Shown here: one piece after another, positions 7,656 through 16,594 of the stretch | Layout: every line of letters begins with the position of its first letter | How positions within the stretch are numbered: position 1 is the stretch's first letter | NCBI RefSeq assembly: GCF_009663775.1 | Contig: NZ_RDBR01000006.1 | Span: 1 to 54,214, forward strand | From: Lactobacillus sp. 0.1XD8-4 | GTDB lineage: Bacteria; Bacillota; Bacilli; Lactobacillales; Lactobacillaceae | Length of the DNA stretch: 54,214 bases | Direction: 5' to 3' | Translations under genes and position numbers: made by a program | Notes under the pieces: generated by a model | Seen by the model: the letters and a program-made list of their open reading frames with translations, nothing else | Databases searched by the model: none | Told to the model about the DNA's origin: nothing

Positions 7656-8768
7656 TTATTTTGATTCAGCCCATGCAGCGATTGCCTCAAGGATACGTTG
7701 ACTGGCATGACCATCCCCATATGGGTTATTGGCCGCACTCATCTGTTCATATTCCGCCTTGTCAGTCAAAAGCGCTGTTAATTCAGCAATCACTTGGGCG
7801 TAATTAGTACCAATTAGTTTTAAGGTTCCAGCCGCAACTCCTTCTGGTCGTTCGGTCGTATCACGTAACACAAGTACTGGCTTATGAAGGGCTGGAGCTT
7901 CTTCTTGTACGCCACCCGAATCACTCATTACCAGCATTGCCTTACTCATAATATTATGAAAATCAACCACATCTAAGGGAGCAATCAAATGGAAGTGCTC
8001 ATCATTTCCTAAAATTTTATTAGCAACCGTTTGAACTTTAGGATTTAAATGCACTGGGTAAATCACATCAATATCATCGTATTGGTCAACGACCTTCCGG
8101 ATTGCTTTAAATGTCTCTTCCATTGGCCGGCCCCAGTTTTCTCGCCGATGCATGGTCAAGAGGATTATCCGGTGATGTTGATCAATCTCTGCTAACACCT
8201 GGTGATGATAGTCTTGATTAATCGTATACCGCAAAGCATCAATGGCCGTATTACCAGTAACGGTAACTCCACGATGATGGTTTCCCTTTTGAAGGTTTGC
8301 CGCGCTCGTTGTGGTCGGAGCAAAATATAAGTCAGCTAAATCATCAATCATCTGCCGATTCATCTCTTCTGGATACGGTGAATACTTATCCCATGTTCGT
8401 AGACCAGCTTCAACATGACCAATTGCGATCCGATTGTAAAAGGCCGTTAATGCCGCTGCATAAGCAGAACTTGTATCCCCATGAACAAGCATAAGATCTG
8501 GCTGTTCTCGCTGAATAATTGGCTCTAAACGGCTCATCGTTTCAATTGTAATCCCTGTTAGCGTTTGCTTCGGCTTCATAATTTTCAAATCATAATTAGG
8601 GACAATCGAAAATACATCTAATACCTGTTGAAGCATTTCAGCATGCTGTCCAGTCGAAACAACCACCGAAGTAAAGCGATCATCTTTTTCTAAGGATTTC
8701 ACAACCGGCCCCATTTTTATTCCTTCTGGTCGTGTCCCAAAGACTGACATTACTTTTATCTTTTTCAT
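7656..8768 (-). CDS. wecB: UDP-N-acetylglucosamine 2-epimerase (non-hydrolysing)
   Basis: 370 residues with the WecB/MnaA landmarks: V-M-S-V-F-G-T-R-P-E-G-I-K-M at the N-terminus, V-H-G-D-T-S-S near residue 92, G-H-V-E-A-G-L-R-T with its catalytic residues, M-H-R-R-E-N-W-G, and the C-terminal S-D-S-G-G-V-Q-E-E-A-P. It converts UDP-GlcNAc to UDP-ManNAc, a precursor for wall teichoic acid linkage units or capsular polymers. The ATG at 8768 is chosen for family fit; a GTG four codons earlier overlaps the RBS GAGGGAAAG. It lies 38 nt after the GT2 synthase gene in the same direction, so UDP-ManNAc may feed that enzyme. Confidence 0.9.
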   Translation of the reverse strand: MKKIKVMSVFGTRPEGIKMGPVVKSLEKDDRFTSVVVSTGQHAEMLQQVLDVFSIVPNYDLKIMKPKQTLTGITIETMSRLEPIIQREQPDLMLVHGDTSSAYAAALTAFYNRIAIGHVEAGLRTWDKYSPYPEEMNRQMIDDLADLYFAPTTTSAANLQKGNHHRGVTVTGNTAIDALRYTINQDYHHQVLAEIDQHHRIILLTMHRRENWGRPMEETFKAIRKVVDQYDDIDVIYPVHLNPKVQTVANKILGNDEHFHLIAPLDVVDFHNIMSKAMLVMSDSGGVQEEAPALHKPVLVLRDTTERPEGVAAGTLKLIGTNYAQVIAELTALLTDKAEYEQMSAANNPYGDGHASQRILEAIAAWAESK

Positions 8769-8806
8769 TCTTTCCCTCACCCATCTAATTTGCTAGTTTT
8801 AGCGAA

Positions 8807-10108
8807 TTATGATTCTTTCTTGCCGTGTTCTGTTTTAATCCACGAATTTTCATGCAATCCCCACCGCCAAAAAGCCATAATAATACTAAAAAAGAGGATC
8901 ACGTACATATATGAAATTCCTAATGGCAAAATGATCAACTGCCGATAACTCAAGCGTGGTTCATGGTAATGGTAAAGGTCATAATAATAAAATATCCCAA
9001 AAACCACGCCCCAAAAAAGTGAAAAGCCGGCTAGTCCCGCTAGGACGACTAATAAAGTTAATGGGGGCAAGTTAGCATAGAGGGAATGCCAATGGGTTGC
9101 TGCAATAGTCGTCAGCACAATAATTGCCAGATCCGCCAGAAAATTTAACCATGGCTGGATCAAGAAATAGTAGATGCCTAATTTTTGGGTGCGGCTTAAA
9201 ATCTTGCTTTTAATAATTCTTGGTAAATATTGTAAGCAATTTAAGTCTCCTTGTACCCACCGACTACGCTGCCGGATAAACTTTTTAGGCGAAGTCAGGG
9301 CCTCTTGATAAACATATGTATCAGTCATATAATTCACCGATAATTGCCTTAGCATCATCTTAATTGTCAATTCATAATCATCCAAGAGCGCATTCCCCCA
9401 CGGATGCTGACCAATTTTAGCTAAAATTGGTGCTAACCGAAAAAATTGACCATTACCACTCAATCCCACTGTTCTAGTATACATTCGCATAATCTGCGCC
9501 ATGTGGTTAATGCTAAAAAATTCGATATCCTGTAAAATCTGTAATTCATTCTTAAAATGAGGATACATCTTCACCCGCATCTGAGTAATATTAGTCTGCG
9601 GCGAAGAAAAATAAGCATTCAACCGTTCTAACGCGTTATCAGCAAGACGGGCATCAGCGTCAATCACACCGACAATCGTTTTATCAAATGCGATCTTCTG
9701 CCTAATAATAATCTGACAGATGTAATCAAGGGCAAAATTCAAAACATCCCCTTTGCCGGTATGGGCATTAGGCACATAGCGGCGCAAGAGGTGTAACCGT
9801 GGACTATTCAACTGGCTGATTTGTGCGACCGAATCATCACTACTGGCATCATCAACAACTATAACTTCAAATTGGTCGAAATTTAATAGGTTTGTTAGTG
9901 TTTGCTTGATAACTCCAGCTTCATTAAAGCAAGGTACGATTACAAAATATCGTAAATCCTTATCAATCTCAGCTGGTTGCTGATTTCCAGCAAAACGGCA
10001 AAAATCACGGGGATATGAAATCGCCCGAAACAGGAGACTGATCAACGAATAGAATAGGAAAATAAAAAGCGCAATCCCCCAAATAAAAGTAAAGATCACC
10101 GCTAACAT
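8807..10108 (-). CDS. Membrane glycosyltransferase, GT2 family (polysaccharide synthase-like)
   Basis: 433 residues. One N-terminal membrane segment (1-28) precedes a GT2 catalytic domain with V-I-V-P-C-F-N-E-A (residues 53-61), V-V-D-D-A-S-S-D-D, the D-A-D divalent-metal motif (I-D-A-D-A), a D-D-Y-E acceptor motif and Q-R-S-R-W-V-Q-G-D (QxxRW). Three to four C-terminal membrane segments follow. This is the layout of processive synthases such as PgaC/IcaA and hyaluronan synthase. Its start lies 6 nt after a 44-codon membrane microprotein, and wecB is directly downstream. The polymer made is unknown; a ManNAc- or GlcNAc-containing polymer is a reasonable guess. Confidence 0.85.
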   Translation of the reverse strand: MLAVIFTFIWGIALFIFLFYSLISLLFRAISYPRDFCRFAGNQQPAEIDKDLRYFVIVPCFNEAGVIKQTLTNLLNFDQFEVIVVDDASSDDSVAQISQLNSPRLHLLRRYVPNAHTGKGDVLNFALDYICQIIIRQKIAFDKTIVGVIDADARLADNALERLNAYFSSPQTNITQMRVKMYPHFKNELQILQDIEFFSINHMAQIMRMYTRTVGLSGNGQFFRLAPILAKIGQHPWGNALLDDYELTIKMMLRQLSVNYMTDTYVYQEALTSPKKFIRQRSRWVQGDLNCLQYLPRIIKSKILSRTQKLGIYYFLIQPWLNFLADLAIIVLTTIAATHWHSLYANLPPLTLLVVLAGLAGFSLFWGVVFGIFYYYDLYHYHEPRLSYRQLIILPLGISYMYVILFFSIIMAFWRWGLHENSWIKTEHGKKES

Positions 10109-10114
10109 TAGTAA

Positions 10115-10249
10115 TTACCCCTTTTTGATATTCTGGTGATAGAACAGCCAAAAGAGCAAACTACCAACAAAAGAGAGCCCAAACATAACCATTAAAGTAA
10201 TAATAACCGAGGCAGCCACCCCTGCACTCGTAAAATCAATCAACGACAT
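10115..10249 (-). CDS. 44-residue single-pass membrane microprotein upstream of the GT2 synthase
   Basis: An ATG at 10249 opens a 44-codon ORF ending 6 nt before the synthase start. AAAGGAG lies upstream at good spacing. The product has a short polar N-terminus (M-S-L-I-D-F-T-S), one long hydrophobic helix (about residues 10-37) and a basic tail ending N-I-K-K-G. Tight spacing, a good RBS and codon use like its neighbours support it as real. Small membrane partners accompany several processive polysaccharide synthases (for example IcaD/PgaD), though those are longer; a helper role is inferred from position only. Confidence 0.7.
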   Translation of the reverse strand: MSLIDFTSAGVAASVIITLMVMFGLSFVGSLLFWLFYHQNIKKG

Positions 10250-10283
10250 TATCAAAAACTCCTTTTCCCTTATTTTTGATAAT
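10248..10283 (-). promoter_or_regulatory. Perfect 11-bp stem displaying the microprotein RBS in its loop
   Basis: ATTATCAAAAA and TTTTTGATAAT (10248-10258 and 10273-10283) form a perfect 11-bp stem around a 14-nt loop that contains AAGGAG. The 3' arm runs into the ATG start codon. The structure presents the Shine-Dalgarno but partly buries the start codon, suggesting translational control of the operon. Confidence 0.55.
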
Positions 10284-10320
10284 GCTTAGCACTAATCATA
10301 ATAATTAGCATGAAACCCGA

Positions 10321-10349
10321 ATATTTAAAACTTTCAGCAATTAATACAA
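10321..10349 (-). promoter_or_regulatory. Probable promoter of the microprotein-GT2-wecB operon
   Basis: TTGTAT (10344-10349), 17-nt spacer, AAATAT (10321-10326) on the minus strand. It leaves a 5' leader of about 65 nt that includes a GCTAAT/ATTAGTGC hairpin and the RBS-displaying stem. Confidence 0.4.
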
Positions 10350-10395
10350 TTATAATCAAAAATTGTTTGAAGTACAGGGGTGATTTTAAAGGAGC

Positions 10396-10434
10396 AAAAT
10401 AAAAACCAAGTATGGTTTTAGATAGCCATACTTA
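10396..10434 (-). terminator. Alcohol dehydrogenase terminator
   Basis: AAGTATGG (10408-10415) pairs with CCATACTT (10426-10433). On the minus strand the hairpin runs into GGTTTTTATTTT. Confidence 0.85.
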
Positions 10435-10449
10435 GTCTCTTAAAACACT

Positions 10450-11541
10450 TTATTCAAAAGTAATTACAGGTTTTATAACCTTACCAGCCGTAAAGTCTTC
10501 AAAAGCTTTATCAATTTCATTAAACGAATAGAACTTCATCAACTTATCAATTGGAAACTTTCCTTTCTTAAAATATTTAACTAACTTAGGGATAAACAAT
10601 TGAGGAATAGCATCTCCTTCAATTAACCCAATAATCTGTTTAGATTCACCCATAATGTCCATACCAGTTAAATCTAATTTTCCTGCAATGCCAATTAAGT
10701 ATAATTTTCCATCAGTATCAAGAGCATGCAAAAGATCAGTAATTAGCGGACTATATCCGATTGAATCCACAGCATAGTTTAATCCTTCGGGAACAATACT
10801 TCTAATTGCCCCTTCAACATCATCAACATTAGCAGTATTAATTACATCAGTTGCTCCTAGCTCTTTTGCCATTGCCAGCTTATCGTCATGACGATCAATC
10901 ACAATCAAATGATCTGGGTTATATAAGTTTGCTGCCATTACTGCTGCTAAGCCAACACCACCAGCTCCCGTAATAACAATATTACTAGCAAACTCTGGCT
11001 TAACTTCATTAAGAATTGTTCCAGCACCAGTTTGAAATCCACATCCTATAGAACCAAGATATTTCAAGTCAATTTCTGGATCAACTTTAACTACATTATG
11101 TTCATCGGCAATAATATAGGTAGCTAATGATGATTGACCGAAGAAGGTACTAATGTCCTTTCCGTCAACTGTATGAAGGCGATAACTGCCATCATAATTT
11201 TTACCGCCAAAACATAATTCATTTAAGTGAATACATTTTGCCGGATGACCAGAAAGGCAATTTTTACAATGACCGCAATAACTGAATGATACTACCACAT
11301 GATCTCCAGGCTTTATATATTTAACCGTGCTACCGACCTTTTCTACTATGCCAGCACCTTCATGGCCTAAAGCAACAGGATATGGAGTCATCCCTAGGTC
11401 CCGCCCTGCAATGTCTGTATGACAAATACCAGTAGCAACTGTTTTTATCAAAATTTCATTAGGCTTAGGCTCATCTAAAATAACATCCTCAACTTTAATT
11501 GGTGCACCTTGTTTTTCCGCAATTGTTGCTTTAATTTTCAT
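10450..11541 (-). CDS. Zinc-dependent alcohol dehydrogenase (MDR family)
   Basis: 363 residues. The catalytic zinc site is visible as G-I-C-H-T-D-I-A-G near residue 40 and G-H-E-G-A-G near residue 60. The structural zinc lobe follows with C-G-H-C-K-N-C and a further Cys (residues 93-107). The Rossmann motif G-A-G-G-V-G-L-A-A lies near residue 193. It should oxidise primary or aromatic alcohols, or reduce the matching aldehydes, with NAD(P)H; benzyl/aryl-alcohol type enzymes share the C-F-G-G-K-N-Y-D-G segment. It is monocistronic with its own terminator. Substrate is not determinable from sequence. Confidence 0.85.
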   Translation of the reverse strand: MKIKATIAEKQGAPIKVEDVILDEPKPNEILIKTVATGICHTDIAGRDLGMTPYPVALGHEGAGIVEKVGSTVKYIKPGDHVVVSFSYCGHCKNCLSGHPAKCIHLNELCFGGKNYDGSYRLHTVDGKDISTFFGQSSLATYIIADEHNVVKVDPEIDLKYLGSIGCGFQTGAGTILNEVKPEFASNIVITGAGGVGLAAVMAANLYNPDHLIVIDRHDDKLAMAKELGATDVINTANVDDVEGAIRSIVPEGLNYAVDSIGYSPLITDLLHALDTDGKLYLIGIAGKLDLTGMDIMGESKQIIGLIEGDAIPQLFIPKLVKYFKKGKFPIDKLMKFYSFNEIDKAFEDFTAGKVIKPVITFE

Positions 11542-11619
11542 TTAATATTCCTCTTTTCAACCATAGTGACATAAACACTAACTTAAAATTAGTATAACAT
11601 ACACCAATAAAAATGGAGC

Positions 11620-11716
11620 TGTGACATAAGTCTCCTATATAGTTGAAAATGCTACAGCGCAGTACACAAAGGGACTCTAGCGTTCGGAAAATCCGAACAC
11701 TAGAGTCCTCTTTGTG
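11620..11716 (+). repeat. Dispersed palindromic repeat, copy 1
   Basis: A roughly 97-nt element ending in a long inverted repeat: ACAAAGGGACTCTAGCGTTC pairs with a near-complement ending in TCTTTGT. The same element lies in reverse orientation at 28708-28795, including a shared 40-nt shoulder (TGTGACATA, CTATA, GTTGAAAA or GCTGAAAA, AGCGCA). A second hairpin, GCTTGCGGG...CTAGCAAGC, directly follows copy 1. It lies after the aminotransferase gene and may also terminate it. Confidence 0.75.
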
Positions 11717-11794
11717 CTTGCGGGGGTTCGAAAACGAACTAGCAAGCTAGTTCTGTCTCACTCCCACTAGGATTTTATTAATGGCTGATTTATC

Positions 11795-12991
11795 CTATTT
11801 ATTATTAACAGCGGCGGTTAAAGCTTCACCGAGACGCTTTAATCCGGCTTCAATCTGGTCTTCTTGCATATTTGAATAGTTTAAGCGGAATGCGCCTGGC
11901 TGTGGTTCGCCAGCAAAGAATGGATCACCAGGAACAAAGGCAACGTTATGTTTAAGACAATCCTTAAACAATTCTACCGTATCATCAACCCCCGGTACCT
12001 CAACCCATAAGAACATGCCACCTTCAGGATCGGTATACTTAACGCCCGCTGGGAAGTACTTCTTAATTCCTTCGAGCATTAAGTTCTTACGTTTACCATA
12101 GAGGTCACTAATCTCTTTAACATGGGCGTCAACGTCATTGTCCGCAAAGAATTGGGCAACCGCAAATTGGGCTAAGTTATCAGTATGCAAGTCTGCGGAT
12201 TGCTTAAGGACAGTTAACTTATTAACCACATCCTTGTCGGCCACTAGCCACCCTAACCGAAATCCTGGAGCTAAAGTCTTAGAGAAAGTACTCATGTAAA
12301 AGACATGACCAGACTTATCAAATGACTTAACTGCTGGCACATGTTCACCCGCAAAACGAATCTCACCATATGGATTATCTTCTAATACATAGACATCGTA
12401 TTTTTCAGCTAATTCGGCGAGCTTTTTGCGGCGCTCGGCGGTCATCGTACGGCCAGTTGGATTTTGGAAATTAGGAACAGTATATACTAATTTAGTATCT
12501 GGATTAGCCTTTAGTGCTTCTTCTAAGGCATCCATCTTCATTCCCTCTTCATCCATCTCCACACCAACAAAGTTAGCACCATAAGAACGGAATACATCTA
12601 AGGCACAAAGGTATGTTGGCTGTTCAACTAAAACAGTGTCGCCAGGATCGACAAAGGCCTTTCCGACTAAGTCTAAGGCTTGTTCCGATCCTGTAGTTAC
12701 TAAGACGTTATCTAATTCTGAATCGACATCTTCTTTTTCTTTAACATGTTGTTGAATGACCTCACGCAATGCTGTCACCCCTTTTGCGGCACCGTATTGC
12801 ATTGCTTCTTGTCCATGCTCATCAAAGACTTTGTCGACTGCAGCTTTCATTTCTTTAACAGGAAACAATTCGGGTGCCGGCAATCCACCAGCAAACGAAA
12901 TAATTTTAGGATCCGCCGCTGCTTGTAAAATTGCACCAACCGCATCCGTACCATCTGCTGGAACACGCTTTGAATATTTAAATTGTGTCAT
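11795..12991 (-). CDS. PLP-dependent aminotransferase, class I/II (2-aminoadipate/aromatic type)
   Basis: 398 residues. Fold-type I aminotransferase motifs are clear: I-S-F-A-G-G-L-P-A-P-E-L-F-P at the N-terminus, L-V-T-T-G-S-E-Q-A-L-D-L, P-N-F-Q-N-P-T-G-R-T near residue 175, the PLP-binding Lys in S-T-F-S-K-T-L-A-P-G-F-R-L-G-W, and a C-terminal F-R-L-N-Y-S. These match the MocR-type catalytic domain or LysN/AraT enzymes without a DNA-binding domain. It probably acts on aromatic, branched or aminoadipate-like amino acids, a step in flavour and phenyllactate formation in lactobacilli. The ATG at 12991 has AAGGAG 8 nt upstream; the GTG at 13000 overlaps that site. Confidence 0.85.
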   Translation of the reverse strand: MTQFKYSKRVPADGTDAVGAILQAAADPKIISFAGGLPAPELFPVKEMKAAVDKVFDEHGQEAMQYGAAKGVTALREVIQQHVKEKEDVDSELDNVLVTTGSEQALDLVGKAFVDPGDTVLVEQPTYLCALDVFRSYGANFVGVEMDEEGMKMDALEEALKANPDTKLVYTVPNFQNPTGRTMTAERRKKLAELAEKYDVYVLEDNPYGEIRFAGEHVPAVKSFDKSGHVFYMSTFSKTLAPGFRLGWLVADKDVVNKLTVLKQSADLHTDNLAQFAVAQFFADNDVDAHVKEISDLYGKRKNLMLEGIKKYFPAGVKYTDPEGGMFLWVEVPGVDDTVELFKDCLKHNVAFVPGDPFFAGEPQPGAFRLNYSNMQEDQIEAGLKRLGEALTAAVNNK

Positions 12992-13151
12992 TGTCGTCAC
13001 TCCTTAGTTATTTAACTTTTAATGATAAATTCTCATTATTTTTTAATATTTTTATCATTGGTTAATAATATAGCACAACAATGGATACTTGTGAAGTGGC
13101 TAATTAAAAATTTAGCAAAATCCCGCCTACCAGCTTGCAACTACTCATTCA

Positions 13152-15272
13152 TCAAAAGGCACCCCCACCTGAGTCACCACCAGCTCCACCTGACGAGCCC
13201 CAATTTCCGAATGAACTATCAGTAGAGCTTCCGGTATCAGAAGAAGTAGTTAGGTTTTCGCTATTAAGAATTATGCCATTAGCAAAATTCTGGATTAGCC
13301 AGTCATTTGCAGAAAAGCCTTGCAATTGTTGGTCAAGATTCTCTTTTACTAGTTTTGCTCCGAACTGCTTATTTAAGCCGTTGATAAACTCGCTTGTCTC
13401 ACCGACTGCTGTTGCATAGACATAATATTCTCCCCACAAAATTTGGGCGGGGAGTTGTTTTTTATCAAAACGACCAATATCATGAATCATTTGCTTGAAC
13501 TGCAAGATATCGACTAAGTCTTGATATTCTTTTTTACTATAAGAAGTATAGCGATAATCGATTAACATGTTCAGGGCTTGCAATCCTAACCCACATAGGA
13601 ATGTTCCGACAATCAAAGGTTGGGAAATCGTTTTAAAACTAAGTCCTAATATTTTAATTTCAGGCGCCATGTATGATAGGACAAAAATAAGCAGACAAGC
13701 GATTATTCCTAACCCATAAATATATAAGCAGTGGCTGATCTTAAAATTATATTTGCCAAAAATCCGCTGTTCTATTTTCTCAAACGGCCGCCAAACACTT
13801 AATCCCAAGCCAATTAATAGTATTACACCTACTCGGGTAATCGTCCGAATTAAGAGGGCGATGCTAAAGCCATTGGTAACTAGCCGAGCACATAAAAAGG
13901 CAACTACAACTGCCGCTAACAAATAAATACAGGAAAATTTGTCAAAAGCTGTTTTGGCTGAATTTGGCCTTTCACCAAAAGTCTGCCACTTTTCCTTCGT
14001 ATTGAGCCACCGATGATAAAGAATATTCCCATCATCATTTTTCAATTTTGCTAATGATACTTGATTGTTTTTATCACCGTAATCATGCGTTAGAAAGTAG
14101 ATAAATGGCGAGTCATCAGCAGTTCCTTTTACCCATTTAATTATTTTATCCCTTTTTATTTGCTTAACTTCAATATTTCCTGCTAATTGAAGCGCTGCTA
14201 AATCAGTTGCCAACGGAATCATACCGGTTTCTTCTTTTATATTAGCTTGATAAATTGAAGCAACCTGCATCGGTGGTAATGATGGAAGTTCAAACCGGTG
14301 AAGATGTTCGCTAGTATGATCGCGTTTAAGCAGATTTCGACGATCACAAACTAACCAATAAAGGCCATAAATACCAAACGGGATTATTAATCCAAGCGCG
14401 ATAATCAAATAGTTTATTGGGCGGCGCATAATTAAGAATTGGGCAATAAGGTCTATCCTGCGTTCCTGCCGTTGAACTATTGCAACCCGATTACTAGCAT
14501 GTAGCGGGGCTTTAGCAATCGCATTCTTAGGAAAGAGCAGGTGAATTTCAAGATATTGGTCAACATTCTTCGCTGTCAGTTTAACAGTGGCAGTATGTTT
14601 TTGCCATACCTTATGTTCATATTTTGTACCATGAACCCATAAAGATTGCCGTCCCTTAGCGGTTGGCATCTCAATTGTAATATTGACTTTTTGCAAGTTA
14701 CGTTGCCAGCTCTGTCCAATGATTTTCCAATTAATCTCCCCAGTATCAAGGTAGCGTTTAGCAACCGCGCTCAGTCGGTAATGGTATGTGATAACCTGTT
14801 TCTTTGCATCAGTCGGCACAGAAGTGACTATCCGATAATCGCCCTTGGCTTTCTCACCATCAGCATCCGTATTGGGTTGATAAAAGTAATCGTCAAAATC
14901 TAAATGATCATCCATTGACAATATTTGATCATCCGGTCCAAGATTAGTTGCTCGACTAAAATATTCTTTTTGATCTTGGAGTAGCTCCTGGATTGGCAGG
15001 TCTTCGTTAGCTATTTGAATCTGACTAATTTTCCCTAATCCTTTTGTATCCTGGACAATAAAAACACCATGATATTTCCCATTAAATTGATAGTGGACTT
15101 GTTGCGTTACGTCAGCACTACCATCACGATTAACTTTGACATAAATATCATTCTGCTTAATTTGATAATCCCGCTTCTCGCTAGCAGCTGCCCTATTTAG
15201 GAAACTAAGTCCGAATAAAGCTGTCAATACTATTACTAGAATTATTGAGGTTTTGTTTTTCGTTAGTTTCAT
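13152..15272 (-). CDS. DUF2207 domain membrane protein
   Basis: 706 residues. An N-terminal signal or anchor (residues 8-30) precedes a beta-rich DUF2207 extracellular domain (about 35-270; D-I-Y-V-K-V-N-R-D-G-S-A-D-V-T, then Y-H-G-V-F). A membrane segment lies near 285-308. A cytoplasmic region with a winged-helix-like P-L-A-T-D-L-A-A-L-Q-L-A segment comes next, then a membrane cluster (about 440-570) and a C-terminal domain ending in a Ser/Gly-rich tail (G-S-S-G-G-A-G-G-D-S-G-G-G-A-F). The Gly-rich tail is typical of the family. Function is unknown. It is monocistronic between the aminotransferase and rplA. Confidence 0.85.
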   Translation of the reverse strand: MKLTKNKTSIILVIVLTALFGLSFLNRAAASEKRDYQIKQNDIYVKVNRDGSADVTQQVHYQFNGKYHGVFIVQDTKGLGKISQIQIANEDLPIQELLQDQKEYFSRATNLGPDDQILSMDDHLDFDDYFYQPNTDADGEKAKGDYRIVTSVPTDAKKQVITYHYRLSAVAKRYLDTGEINWKIIGQSWQRNLQKVNITIEMPTAKGRQSLWVHGTKYEHKVWQKHTATVKLTAKNVDQYLEIHLLFPKNAIAKAPLHASNRVAIVQRQERRIDLIAQFLIMRRPINYLIIALGLIIPFGIYGLYWLVCDRRNLLKRDHTSEHLHRFELPSLPPMQVASIYQANIKEETGMIPLATDLAALQLAGNIEVKQIKRDKIIKWVKGTADDSPFIYFLTHDYGDKNNQVSLAKLKNDDGNILYHRWLNTKEKWQTFGERPNSAKTAFDKFSCIYLLAAVVVAFLCARLVTNGFSIALLIRTITRVGVILLIGLGLSVWRPFEKIEQRIFGKYNFKISHCLYIYGLGIIACLLIFVLSYMAPEIKILGLSFKTISQPLIVGTFLCGLGLQALNMLIDYRYTSYSKKEYQDLVDILQFKQMIHDIGRFDKKQLPAQILWGEYYVYATAVGETSEFINGLNKQFGAKLVKENLDQQLQGFSANDWLIQNFANGIILNSENLTTSSDTGSSTDSSFGNWGSSGGAGGDSGGGAF

Positions 15273-15300
15273 TACTCTCTCCCGATAAAAAATTTAAAAA

Positions 15301-15341
15301 GAAAAAGACCTCGGGCAAGAATTCCCCCGAAGTCTTTTTTC
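15301..15341 (-). terminator. rplKA terminator
   Basis: AAAGACTTCGGG and CCCGAGGTCTTT arms enclose a 10-nt loop 20 nt past the rplA stop, followed by T-rich sequence on the minus strand. Confidence 0.85.
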
Positions 15342-15359
15342 ATATCATTTTAACTAAAA

Positions 15360-16052
15360 TTAAAATGTAGTTAAATCAAGCGTAACACTTGGTCCAAATG
15401 TTGAAGAAATGGAAGCGTGCTTGATGTATGTTCCACGTACTGAAGCTGGACGAGCCTTAGCTACAATGTCTTCTAAAGTAGCCAAGTTTTCAACTAACTT
15501 GTCAGTATCAAATGAAACCTTACCGAATGGTACAGCAACGTTACCATCACGGTCAGTCCGGTAAGTTACTTGACCAGCCTTGGCATCAGAAACAGCCTTA
15601 GCAACATCCATTGTAACTGTACCAGTCTTTGGGTTTGGCATTAAGCCCTTAGGTCCAAGAACCCGACCTAAACGACCAACCTTAGGCATCATGTTTGGTG
15701 TTGCGATTGCAACATCAAAGTCAAGCCAACCGTCTTGAATCTTGTCTACTAAGTCATCAGAACCAACAAAGTCAGCACCAGCGTCTTGAGCAGCCTTGGC
15801 GTTTTCACCTTCAGCAAATACAATAACAGTTTGGTCCTTACCAGTACCGTTTGGTAAAACAACGGCACCACGTAATTGTTGGTCAGCTTGCTTAGTGTCA
15901 ACATTTAAGTTAAATGCAACTTCAACAGTTGAGTCAAAGTTAGCAAAGTCAATATCTTTTACTAATTGAACCGCGTCTTTAACAGCGTATTCTTTCTTGC
16001 TGTCAACTTTCTTGAGCGCGTCTTGGTACTTCTTACCACGTTTTTTAGCCAT
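15360..16052 (-). CDS. rplA: 50S ribosomal protein L1
   Basis: 230 residues, the normal L1 length, with [12 protein letters not shown], the interdomain [21 protein letters not shown] and the C-terminal [10 protein letters not shown]1 forms the stalk near the ribosomal E site and represses its own operon. The start M-A-K-K-R-G-K-K-Y follows AAGGAGGAAAACACAAG; the longer frame upstream covers the regulatory leader and is rejected. Confidence 0.97.
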   Translation of the reverse strand: MAKKRGKKYQDALKKVDSKKEYAVKDAVQLVKDIDFANFDSTVEVAFNLNVDTKQADQQLRGAVVLPNGTGKDQTVIVFAEGENAKAAQDAGADFVGSDDLVDKIQDGWLDFDVAIATPNMMPKVGRLGRVLGPKGLMPNPKTGTVTMDVAKAVSDAKAGQVTYRTDRDGNVAVPFGKVSFDTDKLVENLATLEDIVAKARPASVRGTYIKHASISSTFGPSVTLDLTTF

Positions 16053-16075
16053 CTTGTGTTTTCCTCCTTGCAAAT

Positions 16076-16140
16076 GTGGTCTAGCGGAGTTAATACCTCC
16101 CACGGGGATGCAGCACTTTCATGATGCATCCGGACTGCTA
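16076..16140 (-). promoter_or_regulatory. Structured rplK-rplA intergenic leader, candidate L1 binding site
   Basis: The minus strand reads GTGGGAGGTATTAACTCCG then GACCAC, forming an outer GTGG/CCAC stem. It is preceded by an ATGCATC...GATGCAT-like hairpin with an ATGAAAG loop. A related GTGGGAGAGG...GACCACA element sits before rplK. Autogenous control by L1 is known for this operon in bacteria; this site is inferred. Confidence 0.5.
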
Positions 16141-16144
16141 GTAA

Positions 16145-16570
16145 TTAGTCTTCAACAGTGAAGCCCATGCTACGAGCAGTACCTTCAATCATGCGCATAG
16201 CTGCTTCTACATCAGCTGCGTTTAGATCTTGCATCTTAGTTTCAGCGATTTCCTTAACTTGATCCTTGGTTACAGAAGCAACCTTGTTTGTGTTAGGTTC
16301 ACCGGAACCATGTTCAACACCAGCGGCCTTCTTTAGTAAGACAGCAGCAGGTGGCGTCTTAGTAATGAAGTCGAATGAACGGTCCTCATATACGGTAATA
16401 ACAACTGGAATCAACATACCTTTTTGGTCTGCTGTCCGAGCGTTAAATTCCTTAGTGAAGCCCATAATGTTAATACCTGCTTGTCCAAGTGCAGGACCTA
16501 CTGGTGGAGCTGGTGTAGCCGCACCGGCAGGGATTTGCAACTTGACAACGTTAGCTACTTTCTTTGCCAC
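16145..16570 (-). CDS. rplK: 50S ribosomal protein L11
   Basis: 141 residues. It contains the Pro-rich N-terminal motif [18 protein letters not shown], the linker [12 protein letters not shown] and the RNA-binding C-terminal domain ending [10 protein letters not shown]. It binds the GTPase-associated region of 23S rRNA. The ATG at 16570 follows AAGGAGGTTTTGTCTC. It heads the rplK-rplA operon, separated from nusG by its own promoter. Confidence 0.97.
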   Translation of the reverse strand: MAKKVANVVKLQIPAGAATPAPPVGPALGQAGINIMGFTKEFNARTADQKGMLIPVVITVYEDRSFDFITKTPPAAVLLKKAAGVEHGSGEPNTNKVASVTKDQVKEIAETKMQDLNAADVEAAMRMIEGTARSMGFTVED

Positions 16571-16594
16571 GAGACAAAACCTCCTTAGTCCGTG

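Noticed and set aside
13022-13225. Plus-strand ORF upstream of the aminotransferase
   Set aside because: It lies in the gap and over the 3' end of the DUF2207 gene with no RBS.
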